Part shown: positions 12,143-22,954 of the stretch, one piece after another
Position numbering within the stretch: position 1 is the first letter of the stretch
Layout: every line of letters begins with the position of its first letter
Assembly (NCBI GenBank): GCA_035610365.1
Contig: CM069436.1
Span: 37,393,117 to 37,457,116 of the forward strand
Length of the DNA stretch: 64,000 nt
Reading direction: 5' to 3'
DNA from: Aquatica leii
Lineage: Eukaryota > Arthropoda > Insecta > Coleoptera > Lampyridae
Position numbers and translations under genes: made by a program
Notes under the pieces: generated by a model
The model's input: only the letters and a program-made list of their open reading frames with translations
Databases searched by the model: none
Told to the model about the DNA's origin: nothing

Positions 12143-12321
12143 ATGAATGTATTCCTCAGCTCAAAGTTTCGCTTGATTATACCTGATGTATCGTAATCGC
12201 TCGCTTTCAATTTTCGCATACATATCAACGATATATTGATGAAACAGCTGGCGGCATCGGAGAATATTATTGTCTTCATTGGCACGAATCATCAACCGAT
12301 ATGCGTAGAAGTTCATTGCGC

Positions 12322-12558
12322 TCACTTTCTTGCTGATTTCTGCACCTGCAAAGTAAAAATATAATTAAGACAAAAAGAAATTAATCGCGTATAAAAATAA
12401 AATATTAGGTAATGACTTGTGTAGATTGTACTTCTTTCCCAAAATATCAATGGATATTTCAAAGCGTTGTAAGAGCGATGACTGTCTTCAATTGTATGCA
12501 CTGTGTTATCTCTGCGTTGGATTCGTATATCTCGACGTTCAAATGCGTCGCCAACCAT
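12322..12558 (-). pseudogene. Helitron N-domain segment 2
   Basis: The first half (VGDAFERRDIRIQRRDN, RSYNALKYPLIFW) is typical Helitron N-domain. The second half, YLIFYFYTRLISFCLNYIF, is AT-rich and un-Helitron-like, so reading probably runs into an intron or insertion before resuming near 12330 with the KVSAMNFYAYRLMIR region. Confidence 0.6.
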
Positions 12559-12594
12559 AATAACTGCAACTTCATTAATGGTCGGTGCATTATA

Positions 12595-12810
12595 TTAGCC
12601 CGCGTGCTGCCCAGATAGCACTATGTCTGCTTTGATGACGATTGTATAGTTGTCGTTTTGCAGTCTGTTTGAAACGGTATTGAACAACTGGACCAACTGG
12701 TTGTGATTCTGTAAAAACGGTTCTAAAATACCCACAATTTCTCGCTCCTCCATCTGCTCGATATGGTTGTACTGGCAGCTTGCGTTTATTTGTTGCTCCT
12801 CATCACCCAT
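12595..12810 (-). pseudogene. Helitron N-domain segment
   Basis: 71 codons (MGDEEQQINASCQYN, then LVQLFNTVSNRLQNDNY and IKADIVLSGQHAG). These follow the zinc-finger segment in Helitron order and continue in another frame as APTINEVAVIMVGD (12322-12558). Confidence 0.65.
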
Positions 12811-12821
12811 GAAGTAGATTT

Positions 12822-13142
12822 TCAGAAATTTTGGATCTGCATTAAAGAACCAATTTGATGATACACTTGGCTCTGAATCTTAAACGTTGATTGAAAATTG
12901 CGACCATCCTCATTCTGAACGATTTTTGTTGCTCCAAATGTTGTCATTTGAAAGCACAAATTTAATTTAGGAATCTTACGAAAAAATAGTTTAGATTGAG
13001 ATGTAGCTCTAGCCAATAGTGCTTTCAATGGTTCTGGTGGCGAATTCAATGGTGGCAATACAACTTTTCCAGATGCGCAGCAGAAACCGGCCGATTCACC
13101 TTTGTGTTTGAGTGCATGACAGTGTTGGCATTGTTTGTTCAT
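12822..13142 (-). pseudogene. Helitron N-terminal zinc-finger segment
   Basis: 106-codon frame that opens upstream as IVIGAMNKQCQHCHALKHKG. CQHC, then GFCC and the GKVVLPPL segment, fit the cysteine finger preceding Helitron Rep. Next come LCFQMTTFGA and SQVYHQIGSLMQ, the conserved start of the Helitron N-domain. It ends by frameshift into the 12595-12810 segment. Confidence 0.75.
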
Positions 13143-13160
13143 AGCACCGATTACAATTCA

Positions 13161-16100
13161 TAAACCTCAAAATAGAATTAAAATACTAATTTCTGTAAAC
13201 ATAATGTAGTTGCGTTAGTCACGTCAAAACATTAGAACTATTTTTTGCGTTTATTAGTTACGTCTTATGGTTACGTCTGTCTAGTAATAATAAATAATGA
13301 CAGATAGTAAAAAGAAAACAAGAAGTAGAAATTTGCTTGTAGAAGATGTTTGTATTATTTTGACGGTGTTCAAAATAACTTATTAAGTTTTTTTAGCATC
13401 AATTTCAATGGGTGCAAGAAAGGGTCAGGATAATTGAAAACAAAAATACTAATACCAAGCAAAAGAAAATGCTGACATAGTTTGTTGGTTAGGTAATTTT
13501 GCAAGTCTGGTGTGATTAATTATAATTTGAATATTAAATAACTTTTTAAAAGCATTAGTAGTAGTAATTATATTAAGCAAATTTGTAAATGTAAAACAAA
13601 ATAACGGACGATGCAGTAATAACGGCACTATGGAGAGAAGTTTGGTATCGCATAAAATACATCTTTGTTGAATATAAACTGCTTATTTTTATAAATGTTA
13701 AATAAAAAATTATTTAAATCAATGAATTATATGGATTACATTTTATACCTAAAAGGAATCAGTAGACTTCTCTTTCCGATCGTATGGCACAGACTAATGT
13801 GCAGTAAAACAAATCAATATCTAACTTACATTTTAAGAAAAAATTAGAACAATACAAACAATAAACTTAATTAAAAAAGAATTATAATAAGTAAAGCCAT
13901 GAAGACGTGTTGCCAAAAAGTACTGAAATTTGTAACACCGCCAAGATGACAAAATTCACTTGCAAGCACAGTCGAAGTCGCGAACTGTATTATTTACAAT
14001 AATAATAGATATTAATATCATCTATTGCATCTATGTTAAATTAAATACAGAAACAAATTAAATTTCTCCACTTCAAAAATCTGATTATACACAATTTTTT
14101 AAGTTAAAATAGGTTTAGAAAGGTCAGTCCTATTTTAAATATTGTTACAACACTGTTACAAAAGGTTTGTTAAGCTAAAACGCGTTTATGAATAGTGTTT
14201 TTTGACGTTTATGCTAAAATAGGTTTGAAGACTGTAAACCAATTGTATATCTTTATGAATACAACTGTTAGACTATAAGAAAAACATAAACTATTAACGC
14301 ATAATCGTGGTAATAAAATATTTAAGAAATTATTACAAAAGTAGTAATACGTACCAGTTTGTGAAAACGTACCATTAGAACTGTTTCTTTGACAATTTTG
14401 ATAGAAATTTTGTCTCTCTAGTCGTCAAAGTTTCTTTTCATTAAACAGTTGTGATCTTTTGGGGAGTAACTTCTTATCAGTTTTTAATGCTCGTTTGAGT
14501 ATTGCTTCCGCAGGTTTTTCTTTCATCATACACGTTGTAATCATACGTCACAATTTTTGTTCTTTATATAAACAAATCGTTCCAACGTCATAGATACAAA
14601 ACAACATAAAAATAAATTAAATTTTTAAGAAGTGAAAAATAAAAAGATCCTCGATGTTTATTAACCCTTCGTTAGGCGTGTATATTACTCTAACGTAAAT
14701 GGGCACATTTTTTGTTTATTAAATTTAGTAAACTAGTATTCCCATTCAACAGGAAGTACTTTAAATATATAATTTTTTATGTTGCAAAAATCAGAAAAAA
14801 ATTATCACAATTTTATAAACAAATATAAATGTTGTTTCGTAGTGTTTTACTAAAATGGGCATAAGAAAAAATCGTTTTAATTTTACACTTAATGCATGTT
14901 TACAACAATTTATAAAAGTACAAAAATAAAAGAGTTTCATACCAACATTATCAATTAAAAAAACTAAAAAATACAAAAACACAAATATGTCTTAAATTAA
15001 CTGCATAATAAGTTTCTATTGTAGTTCTTCTATAAATTTTATCTTTTTACATTGCTGCTATTTGCATTTTGTTTTAACGCTGAGTCATGTTTGTTTTCGC
15101 ATCACTTCTGTCACTAATCAGTTCTTTATACCACAGCAACCATACATCTCTTAACGTGTAAGTTCCTTTCCGCTTTTAGCTTTCAGTCATGTGCGCAAAT
15201 TAGATCTAAATATAAGAATTAATAAAAAAATGTATAAACACTTACAAAAATGTTTATACCGTTATTCCGTAATATTTTTTGTGTAAACTAATGTTTTTTT
15301 TCTGTCACAATTCACTAGAAAAATCAAGTATATTGTTATTCACTCGTTCCAAAAAAAACATCAGGATTTAGGCGCTCGAGTTAGCCCAGCGATCAGGAAT
15401 TCCTAATATGATGAACGTACACGCTTCCTTTGAAGCAGATAGACATTGACATTGGTAACAGTTCACAAACTCTAGTCCATAGCTATTAAAGATCTCACTT
15501 CCAAAAAAGAGAATATGCGCAAAGCAGACTAAGCCAAAGCGGTCTGAACTACAGGTGTAGCCCACGTGCCTAAAGTTAATTTCGGGCAATTTACAATACC
15601 TGGAGGCTCTCGGGTTTGTAAATTGTGGTACTCAAATAAAAACATTTTTATCATGCACTTAATACACAAATAACTATTATGGTTACAAATGCACAATTAA
15701 AAAATGTATACTAAAGAGGTACTTCTTAAAGATCCTAATTCATTTTGTTTGTATGTACGGCACATCAAAATCAAACTCTATAATCATACTATATCTTTTA
15801 GTTGTACAATTACAACTGTAATTTTCTTATAGCTAATATATTTTAATGCAAGAATGTACTATGTTATATGTCACTGGCCACAACATTAGATTGAAGTAAT
15901 TTATTTTTAAATTTAAATTAGCGGTTTTGTGGTAAGCCTTTATAATAATTATTATTCCTATAATAGTGTACATGTATCGATATCGATATCGATAAATAGC
16001 TAAAATTTATTTAGTTGTTAAATTACTTTTAGTATCAGTAAGTAATAATAATTTTTGTTTAAAAACTTATTTAGTCATAGTTAAAACAAATGATATTTAT

Positions 16101-16855
16101 AAAATACGCATTGTATATAGTAATAATTAATTTTTAAACTTTCAAATACATGTGTTTTTATTTACATTTTAAATTTGTTCAATAATTTTTTGTGTTATTC
16201 AATTGTTTACAGTTATACTAATTAATCATAGTTCTTTCTATGCATTTTGATCTGTACGTTGTTTTAGCTTCAGTGATATCAGTGATGTGTTTTTTTTTGT
16301 ATTTGAAGACAGTATTACACATAACATTATTTTTGAATGACTACCGTCAATTCTGTTTTATACAACCAGTTAGTTACTAATCAATCTAAAATTATCACAG
16401 TGTTATCTACAAACAATATGTAATCTGGTAAGTTATTTATGAACTATTTTTTACGCCTATTTTAATTTTTTGTATTTATGTTAGCTGTTACCTGTTTTAA
16501 ACAATAATTGTTTTTATCTTTGACGTTTCTGTTCTTTGTTGTAAATGCAATATGGCTAAAAAATTGTCAGTTTTTACAAAACAATAAAAATAGCAATCTT
16601 ACAGGCAAAACCCCAACACGGTACTTTTGTACTAAAAAAAATATTTTAATAATTGTAATATATAAATAAAAATTTGATGCTGTTCGTTAATAAACGCATT
16701 ATTTGAGAACGACTGGATTAATTTGGCTAAATTTTTTGAAAAATGTTTGTAATGGTAAACGTGCTCAAAAAATCGAAAAATTCTAGATGCCTTTTTTATG
16801 AGGTTTTTGCTACATGAATCAATAAAATTTCAACATGGATTTTTTTAAGAACTGT
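13161..16855. other. Gene-free AT-rich stretch
   Basis: Apart from the doubtful exon at 14355-14529 no gene or element is recognised. A more GC-rich block at 15368-15610 has a minus-strand frame of 73 codons without known relatives. A small alternating run of ATCGAT occurs at about 15976-15993. Confidence 0.3.
14355..14529 (-). pseudogene. Possible short coding exon, unidentified
   Basis: Basic frame starting MMKEKPAEAILKRALK, with one in-frame stop at 14425, then RLERQNFYQNCQRN. It ends at a GTACGT that could serve as splice donor. It lies 1.2 kb upstream of the Helitron zinc finger on the same strand, so it might be a 5' exon of that element, but I cannot prove the link. Confidence 0.2.
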
Positions 16856-16859
16856 GCGA

Positions 16860-17160
16860 TAGCCAAAATTTTGCAGGAATGCAAATGAATCATTTAGGAT
16901 AAATGTACGATGGTGCACAAAAAATCTTTGTGGCACTAAACGATGCAAGATCTACGAAATAATGCTGTTGGCAGGAGTTTCTTTACAAACTAATAAACAA
17001 GGTTATCAAAACAACAATTTTTAAAAAAAATTACAAGAGTTTTAAACTTGAGCAGCTTCCTGTGCAACTTGAATTTGCAATGGCAATAAACAAAGAAAAG
17101 TCGTCAAGTGTTTGCAGCAATAATCTATATTTTTTGCATGGCCAATTTGTATATCGGCAC
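16860..17160 (+). pseudogene. Second Helitron helicase C-terminal scrap
   Basis: On the plus strand, LEQLPVQLEFAMAINKEKSS is followed by FLHGQFVYRH. This matches the order QFPVRLAFAMTINK, then FSHGQLYVA, at the end of Helitron helicases. Upstream pieces (NNAVGRSFFTN and neighbours) are too decayed to place. It is opposite in orientation to the Helitron at 9.1-13.2 kb, so it is a separate insertion. Confidence 0.5.
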
Positions 17161-17915
17161 TTTCTAGTATTTTTCTAATTGAGTAATATTTTTAGAATCT
17201 CCAATATTTTATTGGTTTTTTTTTGTATAAGTCATTATTTTTTTATTATTTATGTAAACACGTGTGCAAAAATCTAAAAAACGTGTATTTGTTATTGTAT
17301 TTACTTTTATCTACAATTGCATAGTGTGTTCTTGAAAGCAAGAGATAAACGACAAAATAATTGCAAAAACGTTAATAAGTTCGGATAAAACTTTTTTTTA
17401 AATTATAATTAAATGGTTTGATTTTTAATTTATCTTCTATTTTTTATATGTTTAAAAAAAATCTAACACGGCATTAATTAAGATACCTTATTATATAATT
17501 ATTAATGCTAAATTCAGTTTTAACTCGGCGTTGGTCGCTACACAAGCATTTCTCTTACCCTTTTACAATGTTTGCATTATTTTTAACATTAGAATGTTTG
17601 TGCTTAAAAGTATTAGTTTTAGATCATTTTCATATTTTTCTTTTCATAGATTTACAGCACGATAAATGTTGGACGAAGAGTAGACCGTATTGATAATTCA
17701 GATATTGACGCAAATAGCAATCAGTCTCCACGAAATTATTCATTCCATAGATAAAGATATTCAATAACCATATGTTCAAAAAAGTAAGCTTATTGGAAAA
17801 AAACAAATTAACAGTCTGGTTGAAGTATGTACCACGTCCGTTCAGTCACATTCGTAAAAAAAATTGGTTATACATTTCTTAGGATTGCTCACAACGCTAA
17901 AACGCCTCTGGGATG
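17161..17915. other. Gene-free stretch
   Basis: Nothing recognised. The 62-codon plus-strand frame at 17505-17693 has no family features. Confidence 0.3.
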
Positions 17916-18950
17916 AAAATAAATGTTGTCAAAAATCCGTGAGAATTTTTTGCGTGAAAGAGATTGTTTAGACATAAATTGTAATAAGTTGAAAGTTCTA
18001 CTTGGTCTTACTTGTTTAGTTAAAGTGCAGAAGACCCACAATTTAAACATAAATGATATGTGGTTGGATGACAGAACAGCTTCTGTGAGTGTTTTCGCGC
18101 TAAAATGTTGTCTCAAAGATTTTAGACTTTACTTTATATGAATAAATTTAATGACTTTTTTACTAGAAATGAATGCAAGATCCTAGACCATCTAGCCCCA
18201 ATAAGAAAAATATTTGATGAGTTTGTTGATCGATGTTAGGGCAATTACTAAGTTGGGGAATACGCTGCTATTGACTAGATCCTAGAATCCTTCTAAAGAC
18301 GCTGCAAAATTTAGCTGTATTTAACAAATAAACCAACTAGGTATGGCATTAAAACATATGCGTTAGTTGATTTTAGAACATTCTATACTAAAACTCTAGA
18401 TATTTATGCTGAATTTTTACTTCTGTGCTTCTAGTAAATGATTTTACTTAGAAGCACAACACTACAATTTATTGTAGGTACATTACGCAAAATTAAAAGT
18501 GAGATTCCAGTCAAATTTCTGAACGTAAAGAAAATACATCCCAAAAGCAATATGTTTGCCTTCTCTAAAATAATTACATTAGTATCGTATGTTTCCAGAA
18601 AATGCAAACTTGTTTTACTTTTATCATCAATACAATAAATACCAACACTGGCACAGATAACCAGAAATAGCAAATGTTAGATATGAGTTATATAAATAGT
18701 TTCTTAGTATATAAAACTAACAATACTAAGCCTCAAATTATTTGACGTAAGTTTTTGAAACAACTAGCCTTCTGGCTGATGAATCTACATCTTTCTCTAC
18801 GAGTCTCAATTACAAAAACGGCTGGTGTTCCATTGGAAAGTATATATGCAAGAAATAGCTACAGAAAATGTCATTGTGCTATTTGTACAGAACACTGCGC
18901 ATTCATATGTCAAGAATGTTTCCGTCCGTCATATAAAAAAGATTGACACT
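17916..18950 (+). pseudogene. Second piggyBac transposase remnant
   Basis: Read across several frames the order of piggyBac is kept. NKLKVLLGLTCLVKVQKTHN and NDMWLDDRTA (about 17985-18085) match the ELKALLGL...LWSTDGT start of the domain. LAPIRKIFDEFVDRC follows (about 18190), then NKPTRYGIKTYALVDFRT (about 18330-18385), FVGTLRKIKSEIP...LNVKKI and FAFSKIITLVSYVSRK (18438-18610), ending in a cysteine cluster RKCHCAICTEHC (about 18860-18905). Frameshifts and stops break it about six times. It keeps the ITLVSYVSRK segment that the copy at 2.5-4.2 kb has lost, and lacks much of the region around the second and third catalytic Asp. Confidence 0.7.
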
Positions 18951-19104
18951 ATCTTTATATATTATATGCCTAAATTAAATAAGGGCTTACTTTATAAATT
19001 AGTACGGAAGGTTGAAAAGTTGTCATTGGATTTAATGACAGCGAAAGTCAATGACCTATGGACAAGTAATGCTGTGAAAATCCCAACTTTAAAATAGGTT
19101 AGAA

Positions 19105-19201
19105 ACAATGTCGGTATAATTGTGAAAAACTACACTAGAACTAGCGGACAGCTGTTTCGTCCTTTTGGAACTCGTCAGCGCTAGGATACACCGATGTGTT
19201 T
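19105..19201 (-). mobile_element. Retrozyme-like fragment with hammerhead
   Basis: About 100 bp that can be aligned to 63157-63256 in the tandem repeat cluster. Shared landmarks include CAATGTC, AATTGTG, the hammerhead, and ACAC...ATGT...GTTTCC with small gaps. Only this part of the 337-bp unit is visible here. The element is non-coding. Being dispersed and ribozyme-bearing, it is compatible with a non-autonomous retrozyme-like element; that name is an inference. Confidence 0.45.
19141..19184 (-). ncRNA. Hammerhead ribozyme, type I-like, near-canonical
   Basis: Read on the minus strand: CTAGCG (stem I 5'), CTGACGAG (core), TTCCAAAAGGA (stem II and loop), CGAAAC (core), AGCTGTC (very short stem III plus cleavage triplet GTC), CGCTAG (stem I 3'). 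Stem I closes perfectly over 6 bp (19179-19184 with 19141-19146). All strictly conserved core bases are present. Predicted cleavage is between 19147 and 19146. Minimal stem III is known from hammerheads of Penelope-like elements and other animal hammerheads, which may act as dimers. This is the best ribozyme candidate of the window. Confidence 0.75.
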
Positions 19202-19389
19202 CCACAACCATACCGACAGACAACCGTACTCTTTTATGTCGTGTAGACATTACCAACATTTCAACTTTTCAATTTTCCGTTCTAATTTATAGTTTTCTAT
19301 ATATCATACGTGGTATTTTCACTATAGGATAGCGTTCCAAAAACATTTCAAACAAAAGGTTTACTTTGTTTAGAAGTTAAATTTTTGTT

Positions 19390-20138
19390 TTACCACAGAA
19401 TTTCATCCTGCTTTTTTTGTTTGGATATTATAAGATAGGCTTTTTATTTTGTCTTTTATAGGATTCAACAAATGTTTAATTTTAGTTGTAGTATTATAAG
19501 TTATTTTTATCTTATGTTTACTTAGATTTTTTTCAATTTTGTCACTTATGTTGGAAACAAAACGCAGAATAACAAAGTTTTGGTTAATAGTTAAATCATC
19601 TGTTAAAGCAGGTCTTGTCTTTGGTCCAAAAAACTTTTTAATATGTTCTTTATAAAAACTTTCTTAACGTGTTCTAACTTTTCTTGTTATTTATCTTTGT
19701 TACAAATTATCGTTACACGGTTATGTAATGTGCGAATAGTTCCAAGTTTCTGAGTCATAATTTATGTTTTTAAGATACAAATTTTAAAACTTCTTCTTCA
19801 AAATGTTTCATATAATAATTAGCAATAGATGGAGAAATTGGCGATCCCATTGCTACACCATCTATCTGTTTGTAGTATTCATCATTAAATAAAAAGAATG
19901 ATGTTGTCAAACAATGTTTAAATAACTTGATTGTATTATTATCAAATTGACGTAAAGTATCAAGAATTGGTATTTTAGTAAACAACGAGAAAACATCAAA
20001 ACCATTAAATAATTTGAAGATAGTTTTTGTTTCTAATTACTTCAATAAATTGTTTTGTGTTTTTTATAAATGAACTTCTCAAGCCAATATAAGGTTTCAG
20101 TATAACAATTAAATACTTAGATATAATAATCTGAAAAG
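19390..20138 (-). pseudogene. PLE reverse transcriptase, C-terminal part and linker
   Basis: Distal part of a Penelope-like RT. From the right: GLRSSFIKNTKQFIEVI (about 20030-20080), LFTKIPILDTLRQFDNN, then YYKQIDGVAMGSPISPSIAN (19770-19985), the characteristic PLE RT motif. The YVDD motif that should follow is decayed (LWLRNLELFAHY-like). Towards 19590-19390 the linker FVSNISDKIEKNLSKHKIK is readable. The GIY-YIG that should come next is missing. The 5' half of this same RT is at 23364-23800; a DDE transposon has split the gene at TA. Confidence 0.75.
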
Positions 20139-20140
20139 TA

Positions 20141-20173
20141 GATGAATGCCACGTGACTTTATGACGTCAAAAT
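20141..20173 (+). repeat. Left TIR of the DDE_3-type transposon
   Basis: 33 bp containing the palindromes CACGTG and (A)TGACGTCA. Its partner is at 23330-23361. Confidence 0.8.
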
Positions 20174-21060
20174 AAGTAATGTTGTATAACGTGTATATTG
20201 GACAAACTAAACGGTTAGTAAAAAAACGTATGCAACAACATAAAAACTCTGTAAAAAATTATTACACAACTCAAACCAATAACAAAACAGCATTAGTGGA
20301 ACATTCGTTTAATAAAAACCACTTTTTTGATTTCAATAACTTAAAAATTTTATATGTTGAATCAAATTTAAACAATAGACTTTTTCTAGAAATGTTTGAA
20401 ATTAAAAAAAACAATAATTCGATCAATTACCGTAATGACATCATAAATTTAAGTAACATTTACTGCAAAATCATAAATACATAATTCATTTGTAGTATTA
20501 AATTATAAAACATATTAATTAATATTTAAAATGTACTATTACTTTCTTCCTTATAAAATCAAAACTTTGTTCCAAATACTTTTAAAAAATTCTTATCACC
20601 ATTCACATTCTTAACATTATTTTTTAACGTGCACGTTATTTTCCGTCAAAATTTTATAACTACAATTGTACTTCCTAATAATAAATTAATTTTATTATAA
20701 TTATATTAACATTAATTAAACAAGATGTTATATCAAATGATGGAAGTGAAAATTCCCTCCTTTAATTTTATTTTATTTTACAATAATTATTAAAATAACA
20801 AAATTTAACAAAATTTGCTAAGTCATTTTTATAATTTTTACAAAAATCATCAGGAATCCATTTTAGTATTCATTAAATTAAATTTAATTAATATTTAACA
20901 AAATGTTTTCTTAATATTAACTTTATACTAAAATATTATATGTACCTAATTATTAAAATAGTTTATTTTTTCAGATGTTTGAAAAAGCTTGTAGTGCGAA
21001 ACGTTACAAATTATTATGTTAACAAAAAGTAATTAAAAATATATTTTTAATTCGAAATTG
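20174..21060 (+). pseudogene. PLE GIY-YIG fragment and tail nested in the transposon
   Basis: Frame 20179-20484 (101 codons) reads VYIGQTKRLVKKRMQQHKNS, then TALVEHSFNKNHFFDFNN, LKILYVESNLNNRLFLEMFE and INYRNDIINLS. It is the YIG half and C-terminus of a PLE nuclease; the GIY half is cut off exactly at the left TIR. The frame has no stop until its natural end, so this copy may be younger than the others. The tail contains a hammerhead-like motif at 20979-21004 and ends around 21060. It is a 5'-truncated insertion, opposite in orientation to the PLE RT outside the transposon. Confidence 0.7.
20979..21004 (+). ncRNA. Hammerhead-like motif in nested PLE tail
   Basis: UUGAAAA, short stem II (GC...GC), intact GAAAC and GUU. 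Two core deviations and a 2-bp stem II make activity unlikely. The position about 500 bp after the GIY-YIG frame mirrors the other PLE tails. Confidence 0.35.
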
Positions 21061-21608
21061 CTGTAATTGTATTCTTCCAAAACAACAAAACAGAGAACAT
21101 TGTTAATGCCAATTTAATTTTAATAAAAACAAAAAACTAACATTAACAATTATTTTACATGCTACATTGAAAAACAAATGTGCATACTTTTTTAACAAAA
21201 AATTTGTATGGTAAACAATTTGCATTTTAAACAAGGCATCATTAATTTATATAATTTTTTAATCAGTCAGAGTTACTATTATCATTTAAATTAATAATGA
21301 GCGGCGCCACGTCCCTGTCGTCGAAAGCTACTTCTCTCTTTCATCAATCTTCTATTATTTGTTTGCAATGTCGGACAGAATTTGCCCATGCATCTTCTGG
21401 CATCGCCATTAAAGCTTCTTTCCACATATTTAAGCAGTTTTCAACTGATTTTCCATCTCTCCCTATATGTTTATTATAATAAGTTTTTGTAATTCCCTAT
21501 ATGAGTTTAATTGAATTGAATATACAATGGTAGGGAGGGAGACAAAGTACCTTATGGTTATATTTTTTAGCCAATTGATCGGCTGCATACATTTTTTTAG
21601 GTTTATTC

Positions 21609-21659
21609 CTATAAATCAAAATTTTAGTTTATTTAATTACAGAAAAAATATTAATTTAC
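21609..21659 (-). other. Predicted intron 3 of the transposase
   Basis: Minus strand AAAG|GTAAAT...TTATAG|GAATAAACC. Removing it joins HIVER to NKPKKMYAADQLAKK in frame. Confidence 0.65.
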
Positions 21660-22455
21660 CTTTCAACAATGTGTAGTAACTCCTTCTTTAAGCAATTGAT
21701 TTTAAATAAAACATTTTGTTCTTTTAACCATTTCTAAATATCTTATTTTTTCCATCCACTATTTAGAGTCTTTGTAACTAAAGTACTGTGGTACGGAGCA
21801 TTGTCCATTATAATTGCATTAGTTAAATTTTTCAGTACTTTATTCTCAAACCAATTCAAAAAAATTGCTGGATTTATTTCCCCGTGGTAATCTAAGTTTT
21901 TGGTCGAGGAAATAAACACCAAGTCTTCACCAGGAATAAATCCTTTATTATTACCGGCATGAAGTACAAAATACCTGTTTTTTTACAATTTTTATTAAAA
22001 AGCGGAATAAGAGTTTTATCTAAGTTACCCTTTAAAATCGACTTTGGTAGTTTTTATAGTTTTTAAATCGTCATCCTGCCAAAAACGACCCACTGCACCA
22101 TTCTGAAAAATCCAGGTTTCATCCAAGTAAACAAATTCGTAAGTTGTTGCTTTTTGAATTCTTAAATACTTTTTTAAGAATCGAATGCGTTTGATTACAA
22201 TGTTTGGTAATTCCATTAAACCTCGTCAAGGATTATCTTTTTGGTACTTAAATGCTATGTTTTCCAGAACAGTATTTAATGGTGTTTCACATCTTTTAAA
22301 AAGTTCGTCGGCAACAAGTTTTTGTCTCAATATTTAAACTGTTACAGGTTCATCTAAGTTAATTAAAATTGTTAAATTATTTTATTTTTATTTTTTATAG
22401 ATTCTCAAAACCTTCCCATTACTTAATTTTAATTTTAATTTTTATATTTTAATAA

Positions 22456-22493
22456 ACGCTACATGTTTCGACAAATTGTCATCTTCAGGCGTA
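22456..22493 (-). ncRNA. Hammerhead motif in palindrome, left arm
   Basis: Minus strand: CGC (stem I), CUGAAGA, stem II GAC/GTC with AATTT loop, GAAAC, AUGUA with cleavage expected after GUA, then GCG (stem I). The core is complete, and stems I and II have three clear pairs each. The CUGAAGA...GAAACAUGUAGCG arrangement is typical of hammerheads in PLE repeats. Confidence 0.55.
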
Positions 22494-22547
22494 TACTATA
22501 AAATGAAAAAATATAAAATCATTATCATTATTATCATTTTATAGTAT

Positions 22548-22584
22548 ACGCCTGAAGATAACAATTTGTCGAAACATGTAGCGT
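22548..22584 (+). ncRNA. Hammerhead motif in palindrome, right arm
   Basis: Same motif as in the left arm, on the opposite strand, with one change in stem II (GATAAC instead of GATGAC) that removes one pair. Confidence 0.45.
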
Positions 22585-22954
22585 TTATTAAAATATAAAA
22601 ATTAAAATTAAGATTAAGTAATGGGAAGGTTTTGAGAATCTATAAAAAATAAAAATCAAAATTAAAAATAAAATAATATAATATAATTAACCCATTTTGA
22701 GTTACTAAAGAATAAATGGAAAAAATAAACTTTAAAATTGTTAAATTAAATTTTTACTAATTTTACAACTTACTATTTTCATACATTCTATAAATTGTGT
22801 TTCAAATAGCAACCTTGGCAAAATTATCATTGTTTGTTACTGGCCTTGGAAGTTTTCGTTTCAATTGAGAAGTACTCGAGATACTTTCATCGTTAACTTT
22901 CTGGGATGCTCGGTTTACGGTGGAAATACTTATCTTTAAGGCAGCTGCTACACG

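Larger units (their letters stand above)
9124..13160 (-). pseudogene. Helitron RepHel pseudogene (overall span)
   Basis: Rolling-circle DNA transposon replicase-helicase, read right to left. The order is an N-terminal Cys/His zinc finger (CQHCHALKHKGE...GFCC, about 13100-13140), the Helitron N-domain (RRDNTVHTIEDSHRSYNALK, about 12400-12520), the HUH Rep nuclease, then a Pif1-type helicase ending in ACSRVGKPSSLFIY near 9165. Almost the whole protein can be followed, but it is broken into at least eight frames by stops and frameshifts, with an AT-rich interruption near 12340-12420 that could be an intron or insertion. The canonical ends (5' TC, 3' hairpin plus CTRR) were not identified. Confidence 0.85.
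22377..22675. mobile_element. Near-perfect 300-bp palindrome with hammerhead-like motif in each arm
   Basis: The left arm (about 22377-22505) and right arm (about 22534-22675) are inverse copies with few differences and a 13-bp indel near the outer end. They are separated by about 27 bp of AT repeat. Each arm contains GCCTGAAGAT(G/A)ACAATTT followed by GTCGAAACATGTAGCG. It could be a foldback element or two PLE terminal repeats joined tail to tail. No coding capacity. Confidence 0.65.
22354..22773 (-). other. Predicted intron 2, enlarged by a palindromic insertion
   Basis: Minus strand donor GTAAGT at 22773 and acceptor TTAACTTAG ending at 22354. Removing it joins IYRMYEN to EPVTV in frame. 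About 300 of its 420 nt are the palindrome at 22377-22675. Confidence 0.6.

Noticed and set aside
15368..15610. GC-richer block with TTAGCCCAGCG, reminiscent of a tRNA-type A box of a SINE
   Set aside because: No B box (GGTTCGANNCC) at the right distance, no tail and no second copy in the window; the 73-codon minus-strand frame has no known relatives.
15976..15993. Run of ATCGATATCGAT
   Set aside because: Simple palindromic repeat of three units, expected occasionally in such DNA; no associated feature.
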